From: Shinella zoogloeoides
Lineage (GTDB): Bacteria > Pseudomonadota > Alphaproteobacteria > Rhizobiales > Rhizobiaceae
NCBI RefSeq assembly: GCF_030733845.1
Contig: NZ_CP132311.1
Location: 2,173,501-2,237,500 of the forward strand
Length of the DNA: 64,000 nt
Direction of reading: 5' to 3'
Shown here: positions 24,870 through 33,703 of the stretch, one piece after another
Layout of the letters: the number at the start of each line of letters is the position of its first letter
How positions within the stretch are numbered: the first letter of the stretch is position 1
Translations under genes and position numbers: made by a program
The notes under the pieces: model-generated
What the model saw: only the letters and a program-made list of their open reading frames with translations
Told to the model about the DNA's origin: nothing
Database searches by the model: none

Positions 24870-26459
24870 ATGACGGACTACACAAAATACCTCACCAGCC
24901 AGGTCTCGCTCGGCAAGATGAACCGCCGCGAGTTCATGGGCCGCGCCGCAGCCTTCGGCATCACGCTCGCCGTCGCCGGCACCATGTTCGACACCGCCGC
25001 CAAGGCACAGGAGCCCAAGCGCGGCGGCCATCTCAAGCTCGGCCTCGAAGGCGGCTCGGCGACGGACTCCAACGATCCCGCGAAGTTCCTGTCGCAGGTC
25101 ATGTTCTGCATCGGCCGTTGCTGGGGCGACATGCTGGTGGAATCCGAGCCGCTGACCGGTCAGCCCGTGCCGGCGCTTGCCGAATCCTGGGAGCCGTCCG
25201 CCGACGCCTCCACCTGGACCTTCAAGATCCGCAAGGGCGTGAAGTTCCACGACGGCAAGGACCTCACCCTCGACGACGTCATCAAGACTCTGCAGCGCCA
25301 TACCGACGAGAAATCGGAATCGGGCGCGCTCGGCGTCATGAAGTCGATCAAGGAGATCAAGGCCGACGGCGAGAACCTCGTGCTGACGCTGACGGAAGGC
25401 AATGCCGACCTGCCGCTGCTTCTGACCGACTATCACCTCGTCATCCAGCCGAACGGCGGCTATGACGACCCGACCTCGGCCAACGGCACCGGCCCCTACA
25501 AGATGACGAGCTTCGAGCCCGGCGTGCGCGCCACGTTCGAGCGCAACCAGAACGACTGGCGCCAGGATCGCGGCTTCGTCGACAGCATCGAAATCATCAA
25601 CATGAACGACGCGACGGCGCGCATCGCCGCGCTTTCCTCCGGCCAGGTGCACTACATCAACCGCGTCGATCCCAAGACCGTCGATCTCCTGAAGCGCGCG
25701 CCGACCGTGGAGATTCTCTCCACCTCGGGCCGCGGCCACTACGTGTTCATCATGCATTGCAACACGGCGCCGTTCGACAATGTCGACCTGCGCCTTGCGC
25801 TGAAATACGCGATGGACCGCGAGACCATGCTGGAAAAGGTGCTCGGCGGCTACGGCAAGATCGGCAACGACTTCCCGATCAACGAGACCTATGCCCTCTT
25901 CCCGGAAGGCATGGAGCAGCGCGCCTACGATCCCGACAAGGCCGCCTTCCACTACAAGAAGTCCGGCCATAGCGGCTCCGTGCTGCTGCGCACGTCGGAC
26001 GTCGCTTTCCCCGGCGCGGTGGACGCCGCCGTCCTCTACCAGGAGAGCGCCAAGAAGGCCGGCATCGAGATCGAGGTGAAGCGCGAACCCGGCGACGGCT
26101 ACTGGTCGAACGTCTGGAACGTGCAGCCCTTCTCGACCTCCTACTGGGGCGGTCGCCCGACGCAGGATCAGATGTATTCCACCGCCTATCTCTCGACGGC
26201 GGACTGGAACGACACGCGCTTCCTGCGGCCGGACTTCGACAAGCTGCTGCTCGAGGCCCGCTCGGAACTCGACGAGGCCAAGCGCAAGGACATGTACCGC
26301 ACCATGGCCACGATGGTGCGTGATGAAGGTGGCCTCATCCTGCCGATGTTCAACGACTTCGTGAACGCCTGCTCCAAGCAGGTGAAGGGCTACGTGCACG
26401 ACATCGGCAACGACATGTCGAACGGCTATGTCGCAACCCGCGTGTGGCTGGAAGCCTGA
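24870..26459 (+). CDS. Dpp/Opp-type periplasmic binding protein
   Basis: This is a family 5 extracellular solute receptor of 529 residues. Export is probably by Tat: NRREFMGRAAAFGITLAVAGT at about 18-38 and cleavage after AAKA. Mature landmarks are PALAESWEPSADASTWTFKIRKGVKFHDGK and NGTGPYKM, then DNVDLRLALKYAMDRE. It opens an importer operon with two permeases and a double ATPase. The operon follows carnitine and butyrobetaine genes on the same strand, so a betaine is a reasonable substrate guess. Families of this type also carry peptides and opines. Confidence 0.9.
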   Translation: MTDYTKYLTSQVSLGKMNRREFMGRAAAFGITLAVAGTMFDTAAKAQEPKRGGHLKLGLEGGSATDSNDPAKFLSQVMFCIGRCWGDMLVESEPLTGQPVPALAESWEPSADASTWTFKIRKGVKFHDGKDLTLDDVIKTLQRHTDEKSESGALGVMKSIKEIKADGENLVLTLTEGNADLPLLLTDYHLVIQPNGGYDDPTSANGTGPYKMTSFEPGVRATFERNQNDWRQDRGFVDSIEIINMNDATARIAALSSGQVHYINRVDPKTVDLLKRAPTVEILSTSGRGHYVFIMHCNTAPFDNVDLRLALKYAMDRETMLEKVLGGYGKIGNDFPINETYALFPEGMEQRAYDPDKAAFHYKKSGHSGSVLLRTSDVAFPGAVDAAVLYQESAKKAGIEIEVKREPGDGYWSNVWNVQPFSTSYWGGRPTQDQMYSTAYLSTADWNDTRFLRPDFDKLLLEARSELDEAKRKDMYRTMATMVRDEGGLILPMFNDFVNACSKQVKGYVHDIGNDMSNGYVATRVWLEA

Positions 26460-27568
26460 TGGCCGGCGGCGGACCGGCGCACGGTCCGGAACTGACGGCG
26501 ACGGCGGCTGCGGGCGATAGCCCGCAGTCTGCCGGCGCTGCCGGGTCGGTTGCGTCCACGGGAATCCCAGCCACCGAAGGCTCGCCTTCGTTCTGGGCGA
26601 AACTCAGCAAGAAGAGCCCCCTCGCCGCGCTCATCCTGCAACGCCTCGCGCTCAGCGTGGCCTTGCTCTTCGCCGTGTCGCTGATGATCTTCGGCGGCGT
26701 GGAGGCCCTGCCCGGCGACTTCGCGACGACCTATCTCGGCCAGTCCGCGACCCCGCAGGCCGTGGAGAACATCCGCAAGGACCTCGGCCTCGACCAACCG
26801 GCCACCACCCGCTACTTCAACTGGCTCGGCGGCGCCATCCAGGGCGATTTCGGCAAATCCTGGGCCTCGAAGAATTCGGTCAGCGAACAGATCGGCAAGC
26901 GCCTCGGCAATTCGCTGTTCCTCGCCTTCTTCGCGGCGATCATCTCCGTGCCGCTCGCCGTCGGCCTCGGCATGCTCGCGGTGCAATACAGGAACCGCCT
27001 GCCGGACAAGATCATCAACGTCATCTCGCTGGCGGCGATTTCCCTGCCGGAATTCTTCGTCGGCTACCTGCTGATCCTGTTCTTCGCCGTGCAGATGGGC
27101 GTCGCGACCTTCCCGGCGACGGTCTACGACTCGATGACGATCGGCCAGCGGCTGTCGGCCATCGCGCTGCCCACGGCAACGCTCGTCCTCGTCGTGCTCG
27201 CCCACATGATGCGCATGACGCGGGCCGCCATCCTCAACGTCATGTCGTCTGCCTATGTCGAGACGGCGGAGCTGAAGGGCCTGTCGAGCCTGCGCATCAT
27301 CGCCAAGCACGCCGCGCCGAACGCCGTCGCCCCGGTCATCAACGTCATCGCGCTGAACCTTGCCTATCTCGTGGTCGGCGTCGTCGTCGTGGAAGTGGTC
27401 TTCGTCTATCCCGGCATGGGCCAGTACATGGTCGACGCCGTGACGGTGCGCGACATGCCGGTGGTACAGGCCTGCGGCCTGATCTTCGCCGCCTTCTACA
27501 TCTTCCTCAACATGTTCGCCGATATCCTTGCGATCATCGCGAACCCCAGATTGAGGCATCCGCGATGA
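26459..27568 (+). CDS. ABC importer permease, DppB type, with long N-terminal tail
   Basis: This 369-residue inner-membrane permease has the DppB body (ILQRLALSVALLFAVSLMIF, later VEVVFVYPGMGQYMVDAV) and an EAA-type loop (ETAELKGLSSLRIIAKHAAPNA). About 58 residues of Ala-, Gly- and Ser-rich hydrophilic sequence precede the first membrane segment, which is unusual; DppB proteins normally start at it. The ATG at 26459 overlaps the preceding stop. An internal start closer to the membrane segment cannot be excluded. Confidence 0.9.
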   Translation: MAGGGPAHGPELTATAAAGDSPQSAGAAGSVASTGIPATEGSPSFWAKLSKKSPLAALILQRLALSVALLFAVSLMIFGGVEALPGDFATTYLGQSATPQAVENIRKDLGLDQPATTRYFNWLGGAIQGDFGKSWASKNSVSEQIGKRLGNSLFLAFFAAIISVPLAVGLGMLAVQYRNRLPDKIINVISLAAISLPEFFVGYLLILFFAVQMGVATFPATVYDSMTIGQRLSAIALPTATLVLVVLAHMMRMTRAAILNVMSSAYVETAELKGLSSLRIIAKHAAPNAVAPVINVIALNLAYLVVGVVVVEVVFVYPGMGQYMVDAVTVRDMPVVQACGLIFAAFYIFLNMFADILAIIANPRLRHPR

Positions 27569-28392
27569 GACTTTCCACCATTCCCGTCAGCGCGTGGATC
27601 GGCATGCTGGGCATCGTGCTCGCCGTGTTCTGCGCCATCTTCGCCCCCCTCATCGCGCCCTATGGCGAGAGCGAGATCGTCGGTGCCGTCTGGCTGCCGA
27701 TGGGCGGCGACTACCTGCTCGGTACCGACAATCTCGGCCGCGACCTCTTCTCGCGGCTGATCTTCGGCGCCCGCACCACGATCTTCGTGGCCTTGGCGGC
27801 GACCGTACTTTCCTTCTCGCTCGGCATGCTGCTGTCCTTCACCGCGGCCGTGACGGGCGGGCTGGTCGACCAGGCCTTCTCGCGCTTCAACGACCTGATG
27901 ATGGCGATCCCGACGCTGATCTTCGCCCTCGTCGTGCTGGCGGTTCTGCCCCAGCAGCTCTGGATCCTCATCCTCGTCATGGCGATCCTCGACTCGACGC
28001 GCGTCTACCGCATCGGCCGCGCCGTGGCGCTCGACGTGGCGGTCATGGAGTTCGTGGAGGCCGCGCGGCTGCGCGGCGAAGGCACGGGGTGGATCATCTT
28101 CCGGGAGATCCTGCCCAACACGCTCTCGCCGCTGCTTGCCGAATTCGGCCTGCGCTTCGCCTTCTCGATCCTGTTCCTCTCCACCCTCTCCTTCCTCGGC
28201 CTCGGCATCCAGCCGCCGGCTGCCGACTGGGGCGGCATGGTCAAGGACAACAAGGACGGCATCATCTTCGGCATTTCGGCCGCCCTCATTCCGGGCGGCG
28301 CGATCGCGGGGCTGGCCATCTGCGTCAACCTTGTCGTCGACTGGCTGATGAAACGCACCTCGAGCCTGAAAGGGGGACGCGGCGATGCCTGA
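27565..28392 (+). CDS. ABC importer permease, DppC type
   Basis: This is the second permease of the importer, 275 residues. GTDNLGRDLFSRLIFGARTT near residue 52-71 is the classic DppC/OppC signature, and EAARLRGEGTGWIIFREILPN is the EAA loop that meets the ATPase. The ATG overlaps the previous stop (ATGA), and the stop overlaps the next start by eight bases. It is longer by none of the usual N-terminal extensions seen in many DppC proteins. Confidence 0.92.
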   Translation: MRLSTIPVSAWIGMLGIVLAVFCAIFAPLIAPYGESEIVGAVWLPMGGDYLLGTDNLGRDLFSRLIFGARTTIFVALAATVLSFSLGMLLSFTAAVTGGLVDQAFSRFNDLMMAIPTLIFALVVLAVLPQQLWILILVMAILDSTRVYRIGRAVALDVAVMEFVEAARLRGEGTGWIIFREILPNTLSPLLAEFGLRFAFSILFLSTLSFLGLGIQPPAADWGGMVKDNKDGIIFGISAALIPGGAIAGLAICVNLVVDWLMKRTSSLKGGRGDA

Positions 28393-30016
28393 TCTTCTCT
28401 CCGTCCGCGACCTCAAGATCGAGGCAACCAGCTATCCGCCCGGCGAGCCGCCGCGCACCGTGACCCTCGTCGAGGGCGTGAACTTCGACGTCGAGAAGGG
28501 CAAGGTGCTCGGCCTCATCGGCGAATCCGGCGCCGGCAAGTCCACCATCGGCCTCACCGCGCTCGCCTACGGGCGCGGCGGGGTGCGCATCACCGGCGGC
28601 GAGGTCAAGCTCAACGGCGAGGACCTGCTGAAGCTCTCGCCCTCCGGCATCCGCAAGGTGCGCGGCTGCAAGGTCTGCTACGTCGCCCAGTCGGCGGCCG
28701 CCGCCTTCAACCCCGCCCACCGGCTCGGCGAACAGGTGATAGAGGCCTCGCTGAAACACGGCATCATGAGCCGCGCTGAAGCGGAAAAGCGTGCGCTCTA
28801 CCTCTTCAAGGTGCTCGGCCTGCCGAACCCGGAAACCTTCGGCCAGCGCTATCCCCACCAGGTCTCGGGCGGCCAGTTGCAGCGCGCCATGACAGCCATG
28901 GCGCTCTGCCCCAATCCCGAGCTCATCGTCTTCGACGAGCCGACGACGGCGCTCGACGTGACCACGCAGATCGACGTGCTCGCCGCGATCAAGCATGCCA
29001 TCGAGGAGACCCACACCGCCGCGCTCTACATCACCCACGACCTTGCCGTCGTGGCGCAGATCACGGACGACATCCTCGTGCTCCGGCACGGCAAGATGGT
29101 GGAATACGGCCCGGTCAAGCAGATCATCGAGGCGCCGAGGGAGGACTATACCCGCGCATTGGTCAATGTGCGCGGCACGAAGCGCGACGAGGCGCCCGAC
29201 CAGACGGACACGCTCCTGAAGGTCGAGAACATCACGGCCGGCTACGGCAACGGCTTCAGGGTACTGGAGAACGTCTCGCTGCACCTTCCCAAAGGCCAGA
29301 CGCTGGCGGTGGTGGGCGAATCGGGCTCGGGCAAATCCACCCTCGCCCGCGTCATCACCGGCCTGCTGCCACCGCAGGAGGGCACGATCGGCTTCGACGG
29401 CAAGCCCCTGCCGAAGGCGCTGAAGGGCCGGGCGAACGACGAACTGCGCCGCGTCCAGATGATCTACCAGATGGCCGATACCGCGATGAACCCGCGCCAG
29501 ACGGTGCGCGACATCATCGGCCGTCCGCTCACCTTCTACTACGGCATGCGCGGCGCCAAAAAGACGGAGCGGGTGAAGGAACTCTTGGAGCAGATCGAGA
29601 TGGGCGGCCGCTTCGCCGACCGCTATCCCGCCGAGCTCTCGGGCGGCCAGAAGCAGCGCGTGGCGATCGCCAGGGCGCTGGCGGCCCAGCCGGAACTCAT
29701 CCTCTGCGACGAGCCGACCTCCGCGCTCGACCCGCTGGTGGCGGAAGGCATCCTGAAGCTTCTCATGAAGCTGCAGGAGGAGACGCAGGTCTCCTACATG
29801 TTCATCACCCACGACATCGCCATCGTGCGCGCGATCGCCGACAGCGTGGCCGTGATGCACAGGGGACGGCTCGTGCGCTTCGGGCCGAAATCCAAGGTGC
29901 TCTCGCCGCCGTTCGACGACTACACGGACCTCCTGCTGAAATCCGTTCCCGAAATGGAGATCGGCTGGCTGGAACGGGTGCTGACGACGCGGCGCATGGA
30001 AAGCGCGGGGAACTGA
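28385..30016 (+). CDS. Duplicated ABC ATPase (DppD-DppF fusion)
   Basis: This 543-residue protein carries two nucleotide-binding domains that are separate proteins in E. coli Dpp. Walker A motifs are GESGAGKST (46-54) and GESGSGKST (about 311-319). Signatures are VSGGQLQR and LSGGQKQR; Walker B motifs are LIVFDEPTTALD and LILCDEPTSALD. Both halves look catalytically complete. It closes the importer operon; a strong hairpin follows at 30023. Confidence 0.93.
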   Translation: MPDLLSVRDLKIEATSYPPGEPPRTVTLVEGVNFDVEKGKVLGLIGESGAGKSTIGLTALAYGRGGVRITGGEVKLNGEDLLKLSPSGIRKVRGCKVCYVAQSAAAAFNPAHRLGEQVIEASLKHGIMSRAEAEKRALYLFKVLGLPNPETFGQRYPHQVSGGQLQRAMTAMALCPNPELIVFDEPTTALDVTTQIDVLAAIKHAIEETHTAALYITHDLAVVAQITDDILVLRHGKMVEYGPVKQIIEAPREDYTRALVNVRGTKRDEAPDQTDTLLKVENITAGYGNGFRVLENVSLHLPKGQTLAVVGESGSGKSTLARVITGLLPPQEGTIGFDGKPLPKALKGRANDELRRVQMIYQMADTAMNPRQTVRDIIGRPLTFYYGMRGAKKTERVKELLEQIEMGGRFADRYPAELSGGQKQRVAIARALAAQPELILCDEPTSALDPLVAEGILKLLMKLQEETQVSYMFITHDIAIVRAIADSVAVMHRGRLVRFGPKSKVLSPPFDDYTDLLLKSVPEMEIGWLERVLTTRRMESAGN

Positions 30017-30022
30017 AACAAG

Positions 30023-30042
30023 CGGGCGGCTCCGGCCGCCCG
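30023..30042 (+). terminator. Hairpin after the importer operon
   Basis: A perfect 8-bp stem, CGGGCGGC and GCCGCCCG, with a TCCG tetraloop begins seven bases after the ATPase stop. The following GTTG is a poor T tract, so it may stabilise the transcript end as much as terminate. Confidence 0.5.
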
Positions 30043-30059
30043 TTGCCATGCGCAAAACG

Positions 30060-30198
30060 CCCCTCATCCGGCCTGCCGGCCACCTTCTCCCCGCAAGCGG
30101 GGAGAAGGAAATTTGCCGCACCGGTTTCCCAAACCTTCACCGTTGCGTGGGGCGCGTCCCCTCTCCGCGATTGCGGGGAGAGGGTTAGGGTGAGGGGC
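30060..30198. repeat. Palindromic intergenic repeat, family B
   Basis: CCCCTCATCCGGCCTGCCGG opens it and GAGGGTTAGGGTGAGGGG closes it, with two CTCCCCGC/GCGGGGAG hairpins inside. It lies between convergent operons, unlike most copies here. Confidence 0.75.
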
Positions 30199-30219
30199 AA
30201 ACTCCCTCCTCCCCGCGCT

Positions 30220-30570
30220 TCAATTCTGCGTGCAGGCCACATCCCCGAGGCGGCTGGCGGATTCGCCTTCGACGCTCACCGTCTCCTCGCCGCGCGCCGT
30301 GCAATTGCCCTTCTCGCCGACGCCGGTGCGGAACTTCACCATGGGCTGGCCCTCGATCATGACGCTCGGCACGATCTCGTAGAGTTCCGGCGGGCAGTTG
30401 ACGACATCGGACAGGCGCAAAGCCGGCGCGCCGCCGATGAAGACGCTCTTCGAACCCGACAGGGCGCAGGCCGGAATGGGGGCCGGAGCGTCCTCGGCCG
30501 ACGCAACCGACGGCAGCCCGGCCATCAGGCCGACGATCAGCACCGCACCTGCAAATTGCCCTGATATCAT
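30220..30570 (-). CDS. Secreted PAAR-like protein
   Basis: This 116-residue protein has a signal peptide (about 1-25, cleavage near ASA). It carries three short repeats of the PAAR type: SVFIGGAPALRLSD, SVMIEGQPMVKF and SVEGESASRLGD. Each resembles the V-x-I-x-G-x-P-A-x-R-x-G-D strand of PAAR spike tips. Four Cys in the mature part suggest disulfides. PAAR proteins normally cap type VI spikes and lack signal peptides, and no type VI genes are visible here. A GGAG site favours the ATG at 30570. The gene is coupled to the ACT-protein gene. Confidence 0.6.
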   Translation of the reverse strand: MISGQFAGAVLIVGLMAGLPSVASAEDAPAPIPACALSGSKSVFIGGAPALRLSDVVNCPPELYEIVPSVMIEGQPMVKFRTGVGEKGNCTARGEETVSVEGESASRLGDVACTQN

Positions 30571-30986
30571 CACGCATCTCCTTTTTCACGCGCTGTGCGG
30601 GATAGATCCCGCAGCGTTTCGAGCGCCCGTTCTGCATCTATTTCCGGCACGAATATATGGTCGTGATGGTAGCCGGCAACCACGTTGGCGCTGATGCCCG
30701 CTTTGGTCAGTGCCGTCGCGAAGGCCGCCGTCAGCCCGACCGCCTCCAGCGAGGAATGCACGGTGAGCGTGAGCATGCGCATCGGCGCGCTGGCGGCAAG
30801 CCCCTCCGCGGCGTCGGCCGGCAGGATCAGCGTGATGCCCTCCTCCTCGCGGAACAGGCCGATCGGCCCGCGGGCGAGATGCGCGGCGAGATCGGCCGCC
30901 GGCACGCTCGCATAGACGAAGCTGCCCTCCGTGAGCGCCGGCTCCATCGTCGCCAGCAATTCGGCGAGATCGGTGACGCCGCTCAT
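30570..30986 (-). CDS. ACT-domain protein
   Basis: This cytosolic protein of 138 residues has the double ACT-like layout of small regulators. The N-terminal half contains FVYASVPAADLAAHLARGPIGLFREEEGITLILP. The C-terminal half has a typical ACT strand-helix (LTVHSSLEAVGLTAAFATALTKAGISANVVAGYHHDHIFVP, seen at about 72-112). Such proteins bind amino acids. The start at 30986 overlaps the stop of the esterase gene, and its stop overlaps the PAAR-like start. An earlier in-frame start would overlap the esterase further. Confidence 0.75.
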   Translation of the reverse strand: MSGVTDLAELLATMEPALTEGSFVYASVPAADLAAHLARGPIGLFREEEGITLILPADAAEGLAASAPMRMLTLTVHSSLEAVGLTAAFATALTKAGISANVVAGYHHDHIFVPEIDAERALETLRDLSRTAREKGDA

Positions 30987-31894
30987 GGATTGGCCATCCG
31001 TCGCACGGCATCGCACAGCGCCGCAAAGCCGGCCTTCGCCCCCTCGCTCATGAAGCGGGCGCGCAGCCAGGCATGGATCATCTGCTTCTCCTCGCGGAAT
31101 TCCACGGGCACGCCGGAAAGCGCGAGCCGCGCCGCATAGGCGCGCGCATCGTCGCGCAGCGGATCGAAATATGCGCCGGTGATGAAGGCCGGCGGCAGGC
31201 CGGCAAGGTTTTCCGCCCGCAGCGGATAGGCGTGCACCGCGTCTTCCGGCGCCTTATAGATCTCGCGATAGTAGGCGACGTCGGCGGTCGAAAGACCCGG
31301 CGCTCGCGCCATATCCACATAGGAGCCGGAGACGAGGTCGCCGCCAAGGCCCGGATAGACCAGCGCCTGCCCGGCAATGCCCTTCAGCCCCTCATCGCGC
31401 GCCTTCAGCACGATGCCGGCCGCCAGATTGCCGCCGGCGCTGTCGCCGATCACCACAACCGGATGGTTCTCCAGAAGAAGCTCGACCAGCACGGCCCAGC
31501 AATCGTCGAAGGCGGCGGGCCAGACGTGTTCCGGCGAAAGGCGGTAGTCGATGGAGACAAGTTCGGCGCCGGCCGCCTGCGATATCTCGGCGCAGATGGC
31601 GTCGTGGCTCTCCAGCGAGCCGACGACGAAGCCGCCGCCGTGGATGTAGAAGAGGCGCGTTTGGGAAGTGACCTCCGCCGGCCTGTAACGGCGGACCGGG
31701 ATGCGCCCTGCGACCAGCCCGCCCGCCTTGGCCATTCCGGCCGGCGGCGGCGCATCGAAGGCGGCGCAGAGCGCATCGTACCAGGCGCGCTGCTGGACGA
31801 TATCCGCATCGACGGCATCGGCCGGATAGAAATCCTCGCAACGCTTGTGGAAGGCCAGAATACCCTCCTCGGTCGGCATGGGACGTTCGGTCAT
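30983..31894 (-). CDS. Alpha/beta-hydrolase (HSL-type esterase)
   Basis: This carboxylesterase-like enzyme of 303 residues belongs to the hormone-sensitive-lipase family. Its oxyanion motif is HGGGFV (85-90) and its nucleophile elbow is GDSAGG (150-155, Ser152). The acid and base probably lie near YFDPLRDD and MIHAW in the last 70 residues. Substrate unknown; HSL enzymes favour short acyl esters. It lies downstream of the LysE-type gene and is coupled to the ACT gene. Confidence 0.88.
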   Translation of the reverse strand: MTERPMPTEEGILAFHKRCEDFYPADAVDADIVQQRAWYDALCAAFDAPPPAGMAKAGGLVAGRIPVRRYRPAEVTSQTRLFYIHGGGFVVGSLESHDAICAEISQAAGAELVSIDYRLSPEHVWPAAFDDCWAVLVELLLENHPVVVIGDSAGGNLAAGIVLKARDEGLKGIAGQALVYPGLGGDLVSGSYVDMARAPGLSTADVAYYREIYKAPEDAVHAYPLRAENLAGLPPAFITGAYFDPLRDDARAYAARLALSGVPVEFREEKQMIHAWLRARFMSEGAKAGFAALCDAVRRMANP

Positions 31895-31911
31895 GGTGGG
31901 TTCCGTTCGGA

Positions 31912-32547
31912 TCAGGTCTTCTGGAAGGCGAGGTTGAGGCCGAGCCCGACAAGGATCGTGCCGCCGACCCGCTGCATCGTCTTTTGCACCCGCGCGGAGC
32001 CTTTCAGCCGCGTGGCGATCGCGCCGGCCAGCAGCACGCAGACGATGTCCGCGGAAGTGAACATCAGATTTACCACCGTGCCGAGGACGAGGAGCTGCGC
32101 CCAGACCGGCAGCGCCGCCGACGGATCGACGAATTGCGGCAGGAAGGCGAGGAAGAAGATCGCCGTCTTGGGATTGAGCACCTCGACGGAAACGCTTTCG
32201 ACGAAGGCACGCCGGCCGCTTTTACGCGCCTGTTCGCCGGATGCCAGCGCCGGCGCCTCGGCCTTTGCCCGGAACATGGCGATGCCGAGCCAGATGAGGT
32301 AGAGGGCGCCGAGCAGCTTGACCGCGAGATAGAGCGCGGGAACGGCGTGGAAAAGCGCCGTCAAGCCGGCGGCGGCGGCAAGCACATGGGCATAGCCGCC
32401 GAGATGAATGCCAAGGCTCGCCATCAGCCCCGAGCGGCGTCCGCGCGCGATGGTCTGCGCCGCGGCATAGAGCATGGCCGGTCCCGGCATATAGGCGAAG
32501 ACCGCCGTCGTCACGAAAAAGGCAAGCATCATCTCGAACGGGGGCAT
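31912..32547 (-). CDS. LysE/RhtB-family exporter
   Basis: This inner-membrane translocator of 211 residues has about six hydrophobic segments and the family N-terminus MLAFFVTTAVFAYMPGPAMLYA, where the Pro-Gly-Pro turn is characteristic. It then has GLMASLGIHLGGYAHVLAA. Members export amino acids or homoserine lactones. It diverges from a LysR gene, a common pairing in which the regulator senses the exported compound. Substrate unknown. Confidence 0.88.
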   Translation of the reverse strand: MPPFEMMLAFFVTTAVFAYMPGPAMLYAAAQTIARGRRSGLMASLGIHLGGYAHVLAAAAGLTALFHAVPALYLAVKLLGALYLIWLGIAMFRAKAEAPALASGEQARKSGRRAFVESVSVEVLNPKTAIFFLAFLPQFVDPSAALPVWAQLLVLGTVVNLMFTSADIVCVLLAGAIATRLKGSARVQKTMQRVGGTILVGLGLNLAFQKT

Positions 32548-32676
32548 GTCCTCTCCTGCAGGTCGCGCATCGGTTGCCGGAGCTTATCCCAGGAACCGAG
32601 GGCGGGGAATGCCTGGCGATGCCCATCCGCAGCCATTCGCCTTGCGTCGCGCCCGCGGCGCATATTAACTGCCGCC

Positions 32677-33585
32677 ATGGCATTCACCTTCCGGCAACTG
32701 CAGTATTTCGTCGCCGTCGCAGAGCAGGGTTCTGTAACGCGCGCGGCGCAGAATCTCTCGATCTCGCAATCCTCGATCACCGAGGCGATCAAGGAACTCG
32801 AATCGGATCTCGGCGTGGAGCTCTTCGACCGCCATCCGCGCGGCCTGACGACGACCCACAACGGCCACCAGTTCCTGCGCCACGCGACGAAGATCCTCGC
32901 CGACGTCTCGGATGCGCGCCGCTCCTTCTCGGACAACCGCACGGCGGAAAAGGGCCAGCTCAACCTCGGCGTCACCTCGCTGGTCGCCGGCTACGTGCTC
33001 TCCGACCTCCTCTCGCGCTACCGCCGCGCCTTCCCCGGCATCGATGTCAGCGCCATCGAGGACAACGGCTCCTATCTGGAACACCTGCTGGTGGGCGGCG
33101 AACTGGACGTCGCAGTCATGGTCATCTCGAACCTGCGCGACCGCATGGCGCTGCAGGCGGAAATCATCGAGACTTCGCCCTACCGGCTCTGGCTGCCGAT
33201 CGGCCACCCCCTCGTCTCGGCGGACATCATCTCCGTCAGCGACATCGCGAAAGAACCGCTGATCATGCTGACGGTGGACGAAATCGAGGAGAACACCGGC
33301 AAGCTCCTGAGCGCCCTCGGCGCGCGCCCACATGTCGCCTTCCGCACCCGCTCGGTGGAAGCGGTGCGCAGCCTCGTCGCCACCGGCGCGGGCATCGCGC
33401 TGCTCCCCGATCTCGTCTATCGCCCCTGGTCGCTGGAAGGCGACCGCATCGAAAGCCGCGACGTCTCCGGCGCGCTGCCGGTCGTCCAGGTCGGCATGGT
33501 CTGGCGCAAGGGCTCCAGCCTGCCGCAGGCCGCGCGCGATTTCGTGGGACTGGCAGAGGCATTGCGGAGCGGGCGGGGACGGTAG
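32677..33585 (+). CDS. LysR-family transcriptional regulator
   Basis: This 302-residue DNA-binding regulator has the LysR HTH at about 4-63 (RQLQYFVAVAEQGSVTRAAQ and SQSSITEAIKELE) and a substrate-binding domain of usual length after it. It diverges from the LysE gene and precedes the putrescine-type operon on the same strand, so it could control either. The frame is open far upstream, but that part is antisense to the exporter gene and not coding. Confidence 0.88.
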   Translation: MAFTFRQLQYFVAVAEQGSVTRAAQNLSISQSSITEAIKELESDLGVELFDRHPRGLTTTHNGHQFLRHATKILADVSDARRSFSDNRTAEKGQLNLGVTSLVAGYVLSDLLSRYRRAFPGIDVSAIEDNGSYLEHLLVGGELDVAVMVISNLRDRMALQAEIIETSPYRLWLPIGHPLVSADIISVSDIAKEPLIMLTVDEIEENTGKLLSALGARPHVAFRTRSVEAVRSLVATGAGIALLPDLVYRPWSLEGDRIESRDVSGALPVVQVGMVWRKGSSLPQAARDFVGLAEALRSGRGR

Positions 33586-33588
33586 GTT

Positions 33589-33601
33589 TCGGAATTTCCG
33601 A
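33589..33601. promoter_or_regulatory. Small palindrome upstream of ydcS-type gene
   Basis: TCGGAA-T-TTCCGA is a perfect dyad four bases after the LysR stop, in the 118-base gap before the importer operon. An A+T-rich stretch follows. It could be an operator; nothing more can be said. Confidence 0.25.
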
Positions 33602-33703
33602 TAACGACATTCTGATTAATGAATTTGCGAAAGCGGCGAAATCGCGGCACCTTTTCATCCGGGAACAATACCGCCTTGAAGCGGATCAAACCGGGAGACT
33701 GTC

